DNA from: Bacillus proteolyticus
GTDB lineage: Bacteria; Bacillota; Bacilli; Bacillales; Bacillaceae_G
NCBI RefSeq assembly: GCF_001884065.1
Contig: NZ_MACH01000092.1
Span: 310,001-374,000 of the forward strand
DNA: 64,000 nucleotides
Direction of reading: 5' to 3'
Notes under the pieces: generated by a model
Database searches by the model: none
What the model saw: the letters and a program-made list of their open reading frames with translations, nothing else
Told to the model about the DNA's origin: nothing
Translations under genes and position numbers: made by a program
Shown here: piece by piece, positions 1-8,031 of the stretch
How the letters are laid out: each line of letters begins with the position of its first letter
Position numbering within the stretch: the first letter of the stretch is position 1

Positions 1-89
1 AACTCTGCATAGTTCTCAGTTAAAAAATTTATATTTGAATGATTCATATCGATATGATTCTTTAAAATCTGAGTTACTTTTGTGCACAA
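1..89 (-). CDS. 5' end of an unidentified protein (runs off the left edge)
   Basis: Only 29 codons are inside the window. I chose the TTG at 87-89 because an AAGGAGTGG ribosome site (complement of 95-103) lies about 8 bases upstream of it; the GTG four bases further in runs into a stop at once. The visible N-terminus is polar and helical-looking (begins MCTKVTQILKNHID), with no signal peptide or recognisable motif. It is divergent from the ferredoxin gene, with a shared intergenic region of about 140 bases. I do not recognise the family. Confidence 0.5.
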   Translation of the reverse strand, partial: MCTKVTQILKNHIDMNHSNINFLTENYAE

Positions 90-232
90 AATAACCACTC
101 CTTTTCAGCGCTTACTTAATAAACGATCGATTAAACGAAAAAGTTACGGGGCTTATAAAAAAATAATGTTTATGTTCAATAATTCGCGGTCATAAATATG
201 TTATGTACAATTTTACGTGAGGAGGAATAAAT

Positions 233-553
233 TTGCCAAAATTAACAATTGAAGGTGCGGGAACGTTTGCTGTAAAAGAAGGTACAAAGTTAGTATTAGC
301 AATTGAAGATAACGGTGTACACATACTCCATCGTTGTGGTGGAAAAGCACGTTGCACAACTTGTAGAGTAGAAATTATAGCAGGTGATTTTTGTGAAGCA
401 AACACTAATGAAAAAAATGCGATGACTGAAAAAGGAATTGAAGATCATTTACGCTTATCGTGTCAAATGCGCGTACATAAAGATATAGTCGTTCGTCCGG
501 TACTTACAGTCGAAAATTCAGGTCTTGATGCTGGACCACGTCCAGCGGAGTAA
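233..553 (+). CDS. 2Fe-2S ferredoxin
   Basis: A 106-residue plant-type [2Fe-2S] ferredoxin. The cluster ligands are visible as C35, C41 and C44 (C-x5-C-x2-C) plus C77 in LRLSCQMRV. The beta-grasp fold is suggested by the hydrophobic strands at both ends. It would carry one electron at low potential in the cytoplasm; its partner cannot be read from context. The TTG at 233 is the start: GGAGG lies at 221-225 with a 7-base spacer, and the sequence after it matches the usual N-terminus of the family. It ends 4 bases before rpiA, so the two are probably one transcript. Confidence 0.9.
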   Translation: MPKLTIEGAGTFAVKEGTKLVLAIEDNGVHILHRCGGKARCTTCRVEIIAGDFCEANTNEKNAMTEKGIEDHLRLSCQMRVHKDIVVRPVLTVENSGLDAGPRPAE

Positions 554-557
554 AGCG

Positions 558-1220
558 ATGAATTTAAAACAGCTCGCAGGCGAATACGCCGCTGACTTTG
601 TAAAAAATGGAATGAAAGTTGGGCTTGGTACAGGCTCAACTGTATATTGGACGATACAAAAATTAGGAAAACGTGTACAAGAAGGTTTATCCATTCAAGC
701 TGTACCTACATCAAAAGAAACTGAAGTATTAGCAAAACAACTAGCTATTCCTTTAATCTCTTTAAATGAAACCGACATACTCGATCTTACAATCGATGGT
801 GCAGATGAAATCAATAATGATTTACAATTAATTAAAGGTGGCGGTGGTGCATTACTTCGTGAAAAAATTGTCGCTACCTCCTCTGAAAAGCTTATAATTA
901 TTGCAGATGAATCCAAAATCGTTTCACATTTAGGCACTTTTCCACTTCCTATTGAAATCATCCCCTTCTCTTGGAAACAAACTGAAAAGAAAGTTCAATC
1001 TATAGGATGCGAAACACGTTTACGTATGAAAGATGGTGGACCATTTATAACCGATAACGGTAATTTCATTATTGATTGTATTTTTACAAACAAAATATTG
1101 AATCCAAATGATACAAATAAAGAGTTAAAGATGATTACCGGTGTAGTTGAAACAGGATTATTTATCAATATGACGAGCACAGCGATCATCGGAACAGAAA
1201 ACGGTATAAAAGAATATTAA
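558..1220 (+). CDS. rpiA: ribose-5-phosphate isomerase A
   Basis: A 220-residue RpiA, the usual family length. It interconverts ribose 5-phosphate and ribulose 5-phosphate in the non-oxidative pentose phosphate pathway. Diagnostic stretches are GLGTGSTVYW near residue 30 (phosphate loop), TIDGADEI near residue 80 (catalytic Asp) and IKGGGGALLREKI near residue 95 (catalytic Glu and substrate Lys). The ATG at 558 is preceded by GGAG at 547-550 inside the end of the ferredoxin gene; an upstream in-frame ATG at 525 would overlap that gene and lacks a ribosome site. A rho-independent terminator follows at once. Confidence 0.95.
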   Translation: MNLKQLAGEYAADFVKNGMKVGLGTGSTVYWTIQKLGKRVQEGLSIQAVPTSKETEVLAKQLAIPLISLNETDILDLTIDGADEINNDLQLIKGGGGALLREKIVATSSEKLIIIADESKIVSHLGTFPLPIEIIPFSWKQTEKKVQSIGCETRLRMKDGGPFITDNGNFIIDCIFTNKILNPNDTNKELKMITGVVETGLFINMTSTAIIGTENGIKEY

Positions 1221-1232
1221 TCATTTTAAAGG

Positions 1233-1256
1233 CTGACTTTTTCAAGTCAGTTTTTT
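1233..1256 (+). terminator. rho-independent terminator after rpiA
   Basis: A 7-bp stem (CTGACTT at 1233-1239, AAGTCAG at 1244-1250) with a 4-base loop is followed by six T. It ends the ferredoxin-rpiA transcript. Confidence 0.85.
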
Positions 1257-1325
1257 CTTTTATAGCATTACAGTATGATATACTATGAAAACACATTCAT
1301 ATCACACTAGAAAGGGCTGAACAAT

Positions 1326-1759
1326 TTGCAATCCAAACTCATAACAGAACTTACAGATTTAGAAACTGCCTTTCACATTCGAAAAGAAGTTTTTGTAAAA
1401 GACAAGGTGTCCCACTTGAAGATGAATTCGATAAATTTGATGAAATCGGTGAGAAATGTAAACATATTTTAGTTTATTATAACGAGCTTCCTGTAGGAAC
1501 TGGTCGTATACGATTCGTTGACGGAATGGGTAAACTAGAACGAATTTGTATTTTAAAAGACTTCCGCAAATACGGATTAGGCAAAGTAATAATCAAAGCA
1601 CTAGAAGAGATTGCGCGTAATAAAGAAGCAAACAAAGTTAAACTACACGGTCAAACACAAGCTGAAGGGTTTTATGAAAAATTAGGCTATCATACCTCTT
1701 CAGATATATTTATGGAAGATGGCATTCCGCATATACTTATGATTAAAGAATTGTCGTAA
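1326..1759 (+). pseudogene. GNAT acetyltransferase broken by a one-base deletion
   Basis: The TTG at 1326 has AAAGGG upstream and opens a frame (QSKLITELTDLETAFHIRKE...) that shifts at about 1400-1403. The expected codons ...GTA AAA GAA CAA GGT GTC CCA CTT GAA read as GTA AAA GAC AAG GTG, so one base is missing. In the shifted frame the protein continues without a break as GVPLEDEFDKFDEIG... to a stop at 1757-1759. The acetyl-CoA loop (RKYGLGKVII) and the C-terminal half are intact. Restored length would be about 144 residues, resembling ElaA-like GNAT proteins. Translation from the internal ATG at 1526 would give only the C-terminal 77 residues, so the gene is probably inactive unless the gap is a sequencing error. 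Confidence 0.85.
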
Positions 1760-1763
1760 TAAA

Positions 1764-1808
1764 AAGGGTATTATATGAATCTGCATTATGGATTCATATA
1801 ATACCCTT
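1764..1808 (-). terminator. strong hairpin terminator
   Basis: A perfect 18-bp stem (1764-1781 with 1791-1808) and a 9-base loop. On the minus strand it is followed by TTTTTATTA, so it mainly terminates the gene ending at 1816; it may also slow plus-strand transcription from the broken acetyltransferase. Confidence 0.85.
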
Positions 1809-1815
1809 CTGTAGC

Positions 1816-2352
1816 CTATTCTAATTCTTCTATTTCATAAAACTTATCATATTCTTCTCTGTATTGAAATTTTAATTTTTTTATTAAACTTGTATCTACT
1901 GAAATAATATCAATTACATCTGAATTTATATATAACAAATAAGTACCATTATAAAAACAAATATATGCCTGCTGGCCACCATTTACTATATACTTGCAAT
2001 ACTTATATACTTCATCTTTATGTAAACCTTTTATCGTAGTAAAAATTACTGTACTTTCAAGACCATCTTCTGTTATTTTTGTTTCTTCCCAATTTTTAAT
2101 TTCAACAAACTTCCCTATTCTTGTTTTTTCATAAGTTCTCTTACTTTTATCGTACGCTATATAACCTGAAATAAATGAAACATCGATTCTATCATTTTCT
2201 ATAAATATTCCACTCAATATTTCTCGTAATAGTTTCAGATTATTTTCAATCAATTCTGTACCAAACCTAATTCTGTAATTTGTTTGTACTTGGAAAAATG
2301 GTGTTTCTCTCATATCCTCAAAATTCACTTTTAGTGCCTTCATTCTTTCCAC
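1816..2352 (-). CDS. hypothetical protein
   Basis: A 178-residue soluble protein with no signal peptide or membrane segment. It is rich in charged residues and alternating beta-strand-like stretches (for example AYICFYNGTYLLYINSDVIDII near residues 128-150). The GTG at 2352 is the likely start: GAGG sits 7 bases upstream; an ATG three codons in is less well placed. It lies alone between two terminated units on its strand. I do not recognise the family. Confidence 0.7.
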   Translation of the reverse strand: MERMKALKVNFEDMRETPFFQVQTNYRIRFGTELIENNLKLLREILSGIFIENDRIDVSFISGYIAYDKSKRTYEKTRIGKFVEIKNWEETKITEDGLESTVIFTTIKGLHKDEVYKYCKYIVNGGQQAYICFYNGTYLLYINSDVIDIISVDTSLIKKLKFQYREEYDKFYEIEELE

Positions 2353-2430
2353 ATAATTACCTCAATTCATATAACAGAAAAACCCCTATATTAGGCAATA
2401 TAGACACTGTTCTCAAATATAACTTTAAGT

Positions 2431-3639
2431 TTAATATTCCATTTCATGCCGACCTGTAAATTTTAAAATTTCATCAACTGCTTGCTTATAACCACCTGTT
2501 TTCCGGAAAGATTCCTTCATATTCAACGCAGCTTCTTTAAATGATGATTTTCTTAATACAAGATCCACACTTTCACGTAGTTGACTCTCAGTTAACCCTT
2601 GCATTTGCAATGTAACTCCCGCTCCGAGATCCTCAACTTGCTTTGCAATTACTGGCTGATCCGCACTTTGCGGAATGACAATTAATGGAACATCGTAATA
2701 GAGGCCTTCATGGGTACTATTCATACCGCCGTGTGTGATAAATAATTTTGTGTATTTAAGTACTTCCGTTTGTGGAACGTAATTTTTCACAATAAAGTTT
2801 TTCGGAATATCTACTAAATCACTTATTTGCGTTTTACTACCAATAGACATAACAATAGTATGATCAGTGTTCTCAAATGCTTTAAAACAAAGCTTATAGA
2901 AAGTAATGGCCTCGTTAAAAACAGTACCTAGTGAAATATAAATTGGGCTCTTTCCTTCGATTGCAGTAAAATCGAAGTTTTCTTTTATTAATTGTGTAGA
3001 GATAGATGGTCCTACAAATTTATACGTTTCATCAAAAGTTTCTCCAAAAGGTTGGAACTCCCTAGTTGTATAAACAATTGTAAGTGGTGCAGGATTACAG
3101 AAAATTTCATAAGGTGATTTAATTTCAACACCATATTTTTCTTTAATTCCTATTGTTAAGTTTTGATAATCATTTTTTATTTTTTCAATAGATTCCTCTG
3201 GGATATTTTCCGAAAGATGTTCTAACATTCTTATAAACGATTTTTCATCCTGTGCAAAAGATGTACATGAATTAATTGCTGGGAGCTTAAGAATTTGAGC
3301 AATTAAATGGCCCGAGCCAAACATAGAATCGTGAATGATGTAATCAAAATGTTCTCCTTCAATTTGTTCAAGAACACTCGGTATAATAACATTTGCTGTA
3401 TGTAAAAGACCATTTATTCTTTCTGGTAAATAATTTCGGCCACCGGAAAGAAAAGCTTTTATAAACTTTTGGTCGTCAATTGTTCGTACAATCGCACCTG
3501 CTTTTTCAATACGCTCCCTGAAAGCTTCTATTGAAAAATAAACTACCTCTTCCCCGCGTGAAATAAGTTCTTCTACAACTTTAATTGTTGGATTAATATG
3601 ACCTTCTGATCCAGCATTAATGAATAAAATACGTGCCAC
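2431..3639 (-). CDS. macrolide-family (MGT/YjiC-like) glycosyltransferase
   Basis: A 402-residue GT1-type glycosyltransferase that would move a sugar from a UDP-sugar onto a small hydrophobic acceptor such as a macrolide or flavonoid. The N-terminal acceptor domain opens with VARILFINAGSEGHINP, the usual glycine-rich start. The C-terminal donor domain holds the nucleotide-sugar signature FITHGGMNSTHEGLYYDVP with H303 and an acidic-Q end (QSADQP). The second in-frame GTG at 3639 is preferred because AAGGAG lies 8 bases before it, while the GTG at 3648 sits inside that ribosome site. It heads the accessory run of small-molecule modification genes. The substrate cannot be read from sequence. Confidence 0.88.
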   Translation of the reverse strand: MARILFINAGSEGHINPTIKVVEELISRGEEVVYFSIEAFRERIEKAGAIVRTIDDQKFIKAFLSGGRNYLPERINGLLHTANVIIPSVLEQIEGEHFDYIIHDSMFGSGHLIAQILKLPAINSCTSFAQDEKSFIRMLEHLSENIPEESIEKIKNDYQNLTIGIKEKYGVEIKSPYEIFCNPAPLTIVYTTREFQPFGETFDETYKFVGPSISTQLIKENFDFTAIEGKSPIYISLGTVFNEAITFYKLCFKAFENTDHTIVMSIGSKTQISDLVDIPKNFIVKNYVPQTEVLKYTKLFITHGGMNSTHEGLYYDVPLIVIPQSADQPVIAKQVEDLGAGVTLQMQGLTESQLRESVDLVLRKSSFKEAALNMKESFRKTGGYKQAVDEILKFTGRHEMEY

Positions 3640-3723
3640 TTTAAACACTCCTTAAATTAAATGATTTCCATGTAGTCATTAGGAGTACGGGCACTTCCTA
3701 TACTCCTATCTCTTATTCTCCTT

Positions 3724-4401
3724 CTAAATGGACCTAGCGAGCCTAAACCCAAGATCATCTATACGAAATGTAGGATGGCTACGGCGGCGACAAGTAGCAC
3801 CGCACCCTCTCGCTTCCTCAGCCCAGCTACCGCCTCGGAAAATTCGGTACGATCCATACACCTTTTCATCATACAAATCATAACACCACTCCCAAACGTT
3901 CCCTAACATATCATATAATCCCCATGCATTCGGTTCTTTTTTACCGACCTCATGAATATGTTCATCTGAGTTTTCACTATACCAAGCAATCTCTTTAAGC
4001 TCTCCATATATGTATCCAGTAGTTCCTGCCTTACACGCATATTGCCACTCTGCTTCAGAAGGTAATCGGTAGCCGTTTGAATCTAAATTACAACTAACCG
4101 TTTGACCGCCATCACTAATAGAATAATACTCTTTTAATCCCGCTTTTTTTGAAAGTAAATTACAAAACGCAATCGCAGCATTCCAAGAAATATTAACAAC
4201 GGGTTTATGATTATCTTTATAATCATTTGCTGTACTATTCGCAATAGCATAATATGTTTCCATCGTTACAGCATACTTTGCAAGAAGAAATGGTTTCATT
4301 TGAACTTGCCATTCTTTTTTTATTCGATCATCTCTTAATACTATCTCTCCTGCCGGGATTTTTACCATATAAGAATCAATCGAGCGAATGATTTCATTCA
4401 A
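3724..4401 (-). CDS. formylglycine-generating-enzyme-like (SUMF1/EgtB/PvdO fold) protein
   Basis: A 225-residue single-domain protein of the FGE-sulfatase superfamily. Visible landmarks in order are RLPSEAEWQYACKAG (112-126), NAWGLYDMLGNVWEW (158-172), RGGSW (189-193) and the terminal GFR (218-220). In true FGE two cysteines after GGSW do the oxidation; by eye the first is replaced here (AEE follows GGSW) while C200 and C204 remain, so C-alpha-formylglycine activity is doubtful. No sulfatase gene is nearby. TTG at 4401 is the start, with GGAGGG 6 bases upstream. Other members of the fold act in ergothioneine-like or siderophore maturation. Confidence 0.82.
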   Translation of the reverse strand: MNEIIRSIDSYMVKIPAGEIVLRDDRIKKEWQVQMKPFLLAKYAVTMETYYAIANSTANDYKDNHKPVVNISWNAAIAFCNLLSKKAGLKEYYSISDGGQTVSCNLDSNGYRLPSEAEWQYACKAGTTGYIYGELKEIAWYSENSDEHIHEVGKKEPNAWGLYDMLGNVWEWCYDLYDEKVYGSYRIFRGGSWAEEARGCGATCRRRSHPTFRIDDLGFRLARSI

Positions 4402-4461
4402 TATTATCCCTCCAATTCAAAATAGAATATAATTTAATTCTTTTAATGCACTAATTTATAC

Positions 4462-4968
4462 TTACTGCACTTCCTTTAAGAATCGTTGAACCTCATTTGG
4501 GGTTTTTAAAATAATAACTCTTTTATCCTTTTTTAATTGATCTAGTCTTGTTATAATTGCAGGTCTTTTCGACTTAGGATATTCCCATATCCATTTAAAA
4601 AATTGCAAGTCAAACCTCTCTTCACATCCAGCGCCCATATCTGGCCTTGCTTTATTCCGATATTGCACAATTCTTTTAAAAGCACGATAAACACATATCG
4701 TCCTATGAATATCCAGAAAAACGATTGTATCCGCTGCATTAATTCTTATATCCATCGTCCCCCCATAATTCCCATCAATAATCCACTTTTCTTCTTTAAT
4801 TAAGTTATTTTGAACTGTTCTTTGTTCTTCCCTCGGAACACCTACCCAATTCGGTTTCCAAAACAATGCATCAAGATGATGCACCTTTATACTTAGTTTA
4901 TTTCCTAACTGCTTTGCTAATGTAGATTTTCCTGAACCACCAGAACCAATTAATATGATTTTTTTCAT
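4462..4968 (-). CDS. P-loop NTPase, adenylate-kinase-like (FlaR/DNA topology modulation type)
   Basis: A 168-residue protein with a clear Walker A loop GSGGSGKST at residues 8-16 followed by HHLDALFWKPNW, the arrangement seen in proteins annotated as FlaR-like or topology modulation proteins. An arginine-containing lid region follows near residues 105-125. It most likely phosphorylates a nucleotide or small molecule, but the substrate is unknown. The start codon overlaps the stop of the upstream kinase gene by 4 bases (ATGA type), so the two are translationally coupled. Confidence 0.82.
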   Translation of the reverse strand: MKKIILIGSGGSGKSTLAKQLGNKLSIKVHHLDALFWKPNWVGVPREEQRTVQNNLIKEEKWIIDGNYGGTMDIRINAADTIVFLDIHRTICVYRAFKRIVQYRNKARPDMGAGCEERFDLQFFKWIWEYPKSKRPAIITRLDQLKKDKRVIILKTPNEVQRFLKEVQ

Positions 4969-5894
4969 ATGAGTACGATTCTTTCTATAGATTCCTCAAT
5001 ATCTTCCTTATTAGCAAAAATCCATAAAAACATCTCTTCATTTAACTTTAGTAAATCTTTTAACTGAACAAAATAAGTAATAAATATAACTTGAATTGAA
5101 AGCATTACATACCAAATTGATTGTAGCTCTTCTCTCGTTAAAATGTTTTGCTTATAATATCCTTTAAAAATTTCACTTACAATTTGTAACCATTTCCCTC
5201 TTAATGTTTCATCACTAAATATCTCACTTAAAATACTTGTACAGCAATAGCATAAATCGAATACTCTAACGTTTTCTTCTAGAAGCTCAAAGTCGATAAA
5301 CCCTTGAAAATCACTTTCTTTAAAGATTACATTTGATAAGTGCATATCGCGATGAATAATTTGTTTCGGTAATGAGTGAACCGTTTCCTTGAAAGCTGTA
5401 TGTATTTGACCCATTTTTTGAATTACATTCCGATGAATATGCTTATTCTTTACTAAATTCGGTAAAGCCCATTCGTATACCACTTTATATAACTCTCTTT
5501 TTATTAACTCGTTAGCACTATTCACTGAATTTAGTTCGTGATGTAAATTAGCTATTTCCTCTCCAATTTTGCTTCCTAGCACTTTTAGCTTTTCTGTATC
5601 TTTTATTTCTAGTACACTTCCGGTAACATATTCGTACAAACAATAATTCTTCTCTTTATAAAATACGTACCTTTCATCATTTCTCGTTTTTACTAATTTT
5701 TGTACTTTAACTCCTTTTTCATGAAGCTGTTCTAATACATTTAGTTCAACTAAAAACTGTTTTATCGATCCCTTTTCCTTTAAAATATACGCTTTTTTAT
5801 TACAATGAATCTTCGTTACGTTAGGTTGAATTTCAGTAGCTGTGACATCTTTATCTTGAAACCAAAACTTTGCAATTTCCAGTGCATGCTCCAT
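4965..5894 (-). CDS. aminoglycoside-phosphotransferase-family kinase
   Basis: A 309-residue APH/choline-kinase-fold enzyme. The catalytic loop HRDMHLSN is at residues 181-188 and the metal-binding IDFELL at about 200-205, both standard for the family. The nucleotide-binding N-lobe is less conserved. It should transfer phosphate from ATP to a hydroxyl of a small molecule; members range from antibiotic kinases to homoserine or spore-coat kinases, so resistance cannot be assumed. I chose the ATG at 5894, 26 bases after the upstream gene, with AAAGGGTG before it; a TTG at 5948 would overlap that gene. It is coupled to the downstream P-loop gene. Confidence 0.82.
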   Translation of the reverse strand: MEHALEIAKFWFQDKDVTATEIQPNVTKIHCNKKAYILKEKGSIKQFLVELNVLEQLHEKGVKVQKLVKTRNDERYVFYKEKNYCLYEYVTGSVLEIKDTEKLKVLGSKIGEEIANLHHELNSVNSANELIKRELYKVVYEWALPNLVKNKHIHRNVIQKMGQIHTAFKETVHSLPKQIIHRDMHLSNVIFKESDFQGFIDFELLEENVRVFDLCYCCTSILSEIFSDETLRGKWLQIVSEIFKGYYKQNILTREELQSIWYVMLSIQVIFITYFVQLKDLLKLNEEMFLWIFANKEDIEESIERIVLI

Positions 5895-5920
5895 ATACAA
5901 ATCACCCTTTTTTAAATCTC

Positions 5921-6307
5921 TTATTTTTTCCGTAACATAAACTCGCAAAGCACTCCTACTCCTACACCAATTGTATAAGCAACTAAATCACTCCACAAAA
6001 ATCCGTATCCCAATACGAGTCCACCTAAAGTCGTTGCACGAATATTATCAATCCAAGGTACATGGTACAGTTGGCTAATTTCAATCCCGTAGCAAAATAT
6101 CAAACTAATAAAAGCTAATTTCTTCGTTGCTATTTTAGGAAACAAAAATCCGAATCCAGCGAAAATCATTAATGCCCATAATGCATCACCTAAGTAATCA
6201 TTTAATAGATCAGGTAATGCAAAAGCAAACTTTCTTGAACTAAGACCTAAAATAATAACAATGATAGTAAACACCGCATATAGCAATCTATGTCGTTTCG
6301 TATTCAT
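5921..6307 (-). CDS. DUF2809-type integral membrane protein
   Basis: A 128-residue hydrophobic protein with about four membrane helices (near residues 9-27, 41-57, 63-80 and 105-124). The pattern of conserved pieces (SRKF, YLGDALWALM, CYGIEISQLYHVPWIDNIR, GFLWSDLVAYTIG) fits the DUF2809 family. Function unknown. It begins at an ATG and ends 26 bases before the kinase gene, suggesting one transcript through to 4462. Confidence 0.8.
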   Translation of the reverse strand: MNTKRHRLLYAVFTIIVIILGLSSRKFAFALPDLLNDYLGDALWALMIFAGFGFLFPKIATKKLAFISLIFCYGIEISQLYHVPWIDNIRATTLGGLVLGYGFLWSDLVAYTIGVGVGVLCEFMLRKK

Positions 6308-6338
6308 TTCAAAATCTCCTAATATATAATGTAAAACT

Positions 6339-6380
6339 ATAAATAGCTAGTAAAATATAATCATTTTACTAGCTATTTAT
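6339..6380 (-). terminator. hairpin terminator
   Basis: A perfect 18-bp stem (6339-6356 with 6363-6380) and a 6-base loop lies just past the stop of the MmcQ/YjbR gene. The U-tract on the minus strand is weak (TAGTTTTAC), so termination may be incomplete. Confidence 0.65.
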
Positions 6381-6399
6381 GTCCGACTTCACTTTGTAT

Positions 6400-6753
6400 T
6401 TAATCCAATAACTCTTGCTGCTTTTTCTTTGAAAATGATTGTAGTACCAAATCATACGACCAATCGATCATTTTATTAATTTGCTCCTGTTCTACTCCCT
6501 TATGTATATACACTGTATTCCAATGTTTTTTATTCATATGATACCCTGGAATTATTGTGTCTGGATAATCTTCTCTTATTCGTAAAGCGAGCTCTGGATC
6601 ACATTTTAATGTAATCGTAGATTTTTCACCTTCTTCATGGTTTACAATTGCAAATATTTTATTATTAAGTCTCATACATGTTGCACTCCAGCCATCCGGA
6701 GAATCCTCTGTCGCTTTTCTTTTTGATAAACAATATGCTCTCGTTGCATTCAT
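6400..6753 (-). CDS. MmcQ/YjbR family protein
   Basis: A 117-residue protein of the YjbR (CyaY-like fold) family. Family features are the N-terminal RAYCLSKRKATED, the central KIFAIVNHEEG and the TIIPGYHMNKKHWNTVYIH stretch. Often described as DNA-binding, but no defined reaction is known. ATG at 6753 is preferred, with AAGAGGTG upstream; a GTG at 6765 overlaps that site. It follows an acetyltransferase gene by 15 bases and is probably co-transcribed with it. Confidence 0.8.
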   Translation of the reverse strand: MNATRAYCLSKRKATEDSPDGWSATCMRLNNKIFAIVNHEEGEKSTITLKCDPELALRIREDYPDTIIPGYHMNKKHWNTVYIHKGVEQEQINKMIDWSYDLVLQSFSKKKQQELLD

Positions 6754-6768
6754 TCTAAATGGCACCTC

Positions 6769-7173
6769 TTATTCTTTCACTATTTGATCACGATGCATCA
6801 CAATTTGCTTCGTCGCTTTAAATTGCTGTTCACCATAAAACTTTATGAGTTTCTCTCCGCAAAATAGACTAACAATATCAATATGAGATATCTCTTCCAG
6901 TAACATTGTAAGCATATTCTCTCCAATACCTTTATTTCTTACACTTTCATGTACGACAACATCTTCTATGTACGCTCGAAAAACACCGTCTGAAACGACT
7001 CTAGCAAATCCAATTAATTCATTTTCTTCCCATACTCCAATTGCTATGCTATTCTTTAACATTTTTTCAATATCGATTTCTTTTCTTTCTGGCCACCAAT
7101 CGACAGAATCGTAAAGCTTCTTTATTTTCTCTGCACAGATTGGTCGTTCATGTTGTAATTTATACGTGTACAT
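6769..7173 (-). CDS. GNAT family N-acetyltransferase
   Basis: A 134-residue acetyltransferase. The acetyl-CoA pyrophosphate loop is visible as VHESVRNKGIGENML (about residues 74-88), preceded by the beta-4 strand AYIEDVVV and followed by the beta-5 region. The substrate is unknown; short proteins of this shape often act on polyamines, antibiotics or protein N-termini. It begins at an ATG and is followed closely by the MmcQ/YjbR gene. Confidence 0.87.
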   Translation of the reverse strand: MYTYKLQHERPICAEKIKKLYDSVDWWPERKEIDIEKMLKNSIAIGVWEENELIGFARVVSDGVFRAYIEDVVVHESVRNKGIGENMLTMLLEEISHIDIVSLFCGEKLIKFYGEQQFKATKQIVMHRDQIVKE

Positions 7174-7208
7174 ATTCTTTCCCCCACTATCTAGTATACA
7201 TAATGTTA

Positions 7209-7625
7209 TTATAATCTCTTTTCTAAAAAGTGTTGACTATGCCCTTTCGGGTGATCTTCAACGACACCATATTCTCGGTAGCCGTGCTTTTTATAAAATT
7301 CCGGTGCTTGGAAACTAAATGAATCTAGTAATATGAGTCTACATCCTTTTTCCTTCGCAATATCTTCGATTTTATGTATCAGTTGACTTCCATAACCATC
7401 ATGACGAACGGATTCATCAACCCATAAAAAATCGATATGAAGATGATAAAAATACATCGTTCCTGTTACACCGCCAAAGATTTTCCCTTCCTCATCTTTC
7501 ACTACAAGGCTTACTTGTTCCATCGGCTGTTTTACTTCATCTGTTAAGATGGACATATTATATTGAATGACTTTATTTTTAATGTATTCTCCTTCGTTAC
7601 GAGTACCATTCTCTATGTGTTTCAT
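7209..7625 (-). CDS. GNAT family N-acetyltransferase
   Basis: A 138-residue acetyltransferase with the beta-4 strand HLHIDFLWVDESVR leading into the acetyl-CoA loop RHDGYGSQLIHKI and the C-terminal FYKKHGYREYG motif typical of the fold. Substrate unknown. ATG start at 7625. It is the middle of three successive genes on this strand with short spacers; different from its neighbour at 6769 in loop sequence, so not a recent duplicate. Confidence 0.87.
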   Translation of the reverse strand: MKHIENGTRNEGEYIKNKVIQYNMSILTDEVKQPMEQVSLVVKDEEGKIFGGVTGTMYFYHLHIDFLWVDESVRHDGYGSQLIHKIEDIAKEKGCRLILLDSFSFQAPEFYKKHGYREYGVVEDHPKGHSQHFLEKRL

Positions 7626-7659
7626 ATATATTTCTTCCTTTCAACTTAGTAAATTGCAT

Positions 7660-8031
7660 CTAATTTTTATTTCGTCTTTTTAAAATACTAATGAATACAA
7701 ATCCACCATATGTAACAAAACACGAAAAACCAATTATCCCAGGAACAGAAACATAGCCTGTTCGTACATAACTTATAACTGCAAAACTAGTAATTAACAT
7801 TAAAATAGATGGCCAAAATATAAGAGACGTTTTTCTTCGTCTCTGTTTCGATGTACGTTCTTTCTCTTCAGAAACACGTGTACCAAAAAGCAATACAACA
7901 CAAATAAGAATCGCTGCAAAGTAAATAGTATCTAATGACAATGTACGATCATATAACGCGATGCCAACTTCCAAAGCTATAATTGTTACAATTAAAATGA
8001 TAATCGTTGAAGTCTTTAAGTTTCGTTTCAA
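7660..8031 (-). CDS. small integral membrane protein
   Basis: A 123-residue protein with about four membrane helices (near 9-27, 34-51, 70-88, 95-114) and a basic cytoplasmic loop rich in K/R around residues 55-68. No motif identifies a function. Its ATG overlaps the stop of the beta-lactamase-fold gene by 4 bases, so it is translationally coupled to that gene and may act with it at the membrane. Confidence 0.75.
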   Translation of the reverse strand: MKRNLKTSTIIILIVTIIALEVGIALYDRTLSLDTIYFAAILICVVLLFGTRVSEEKERTSKQRRRKTSLIFWPSILMLITSFAVISYVRTGYVSVPGIIGFSCFVTYGGFVFISILKRRNKN

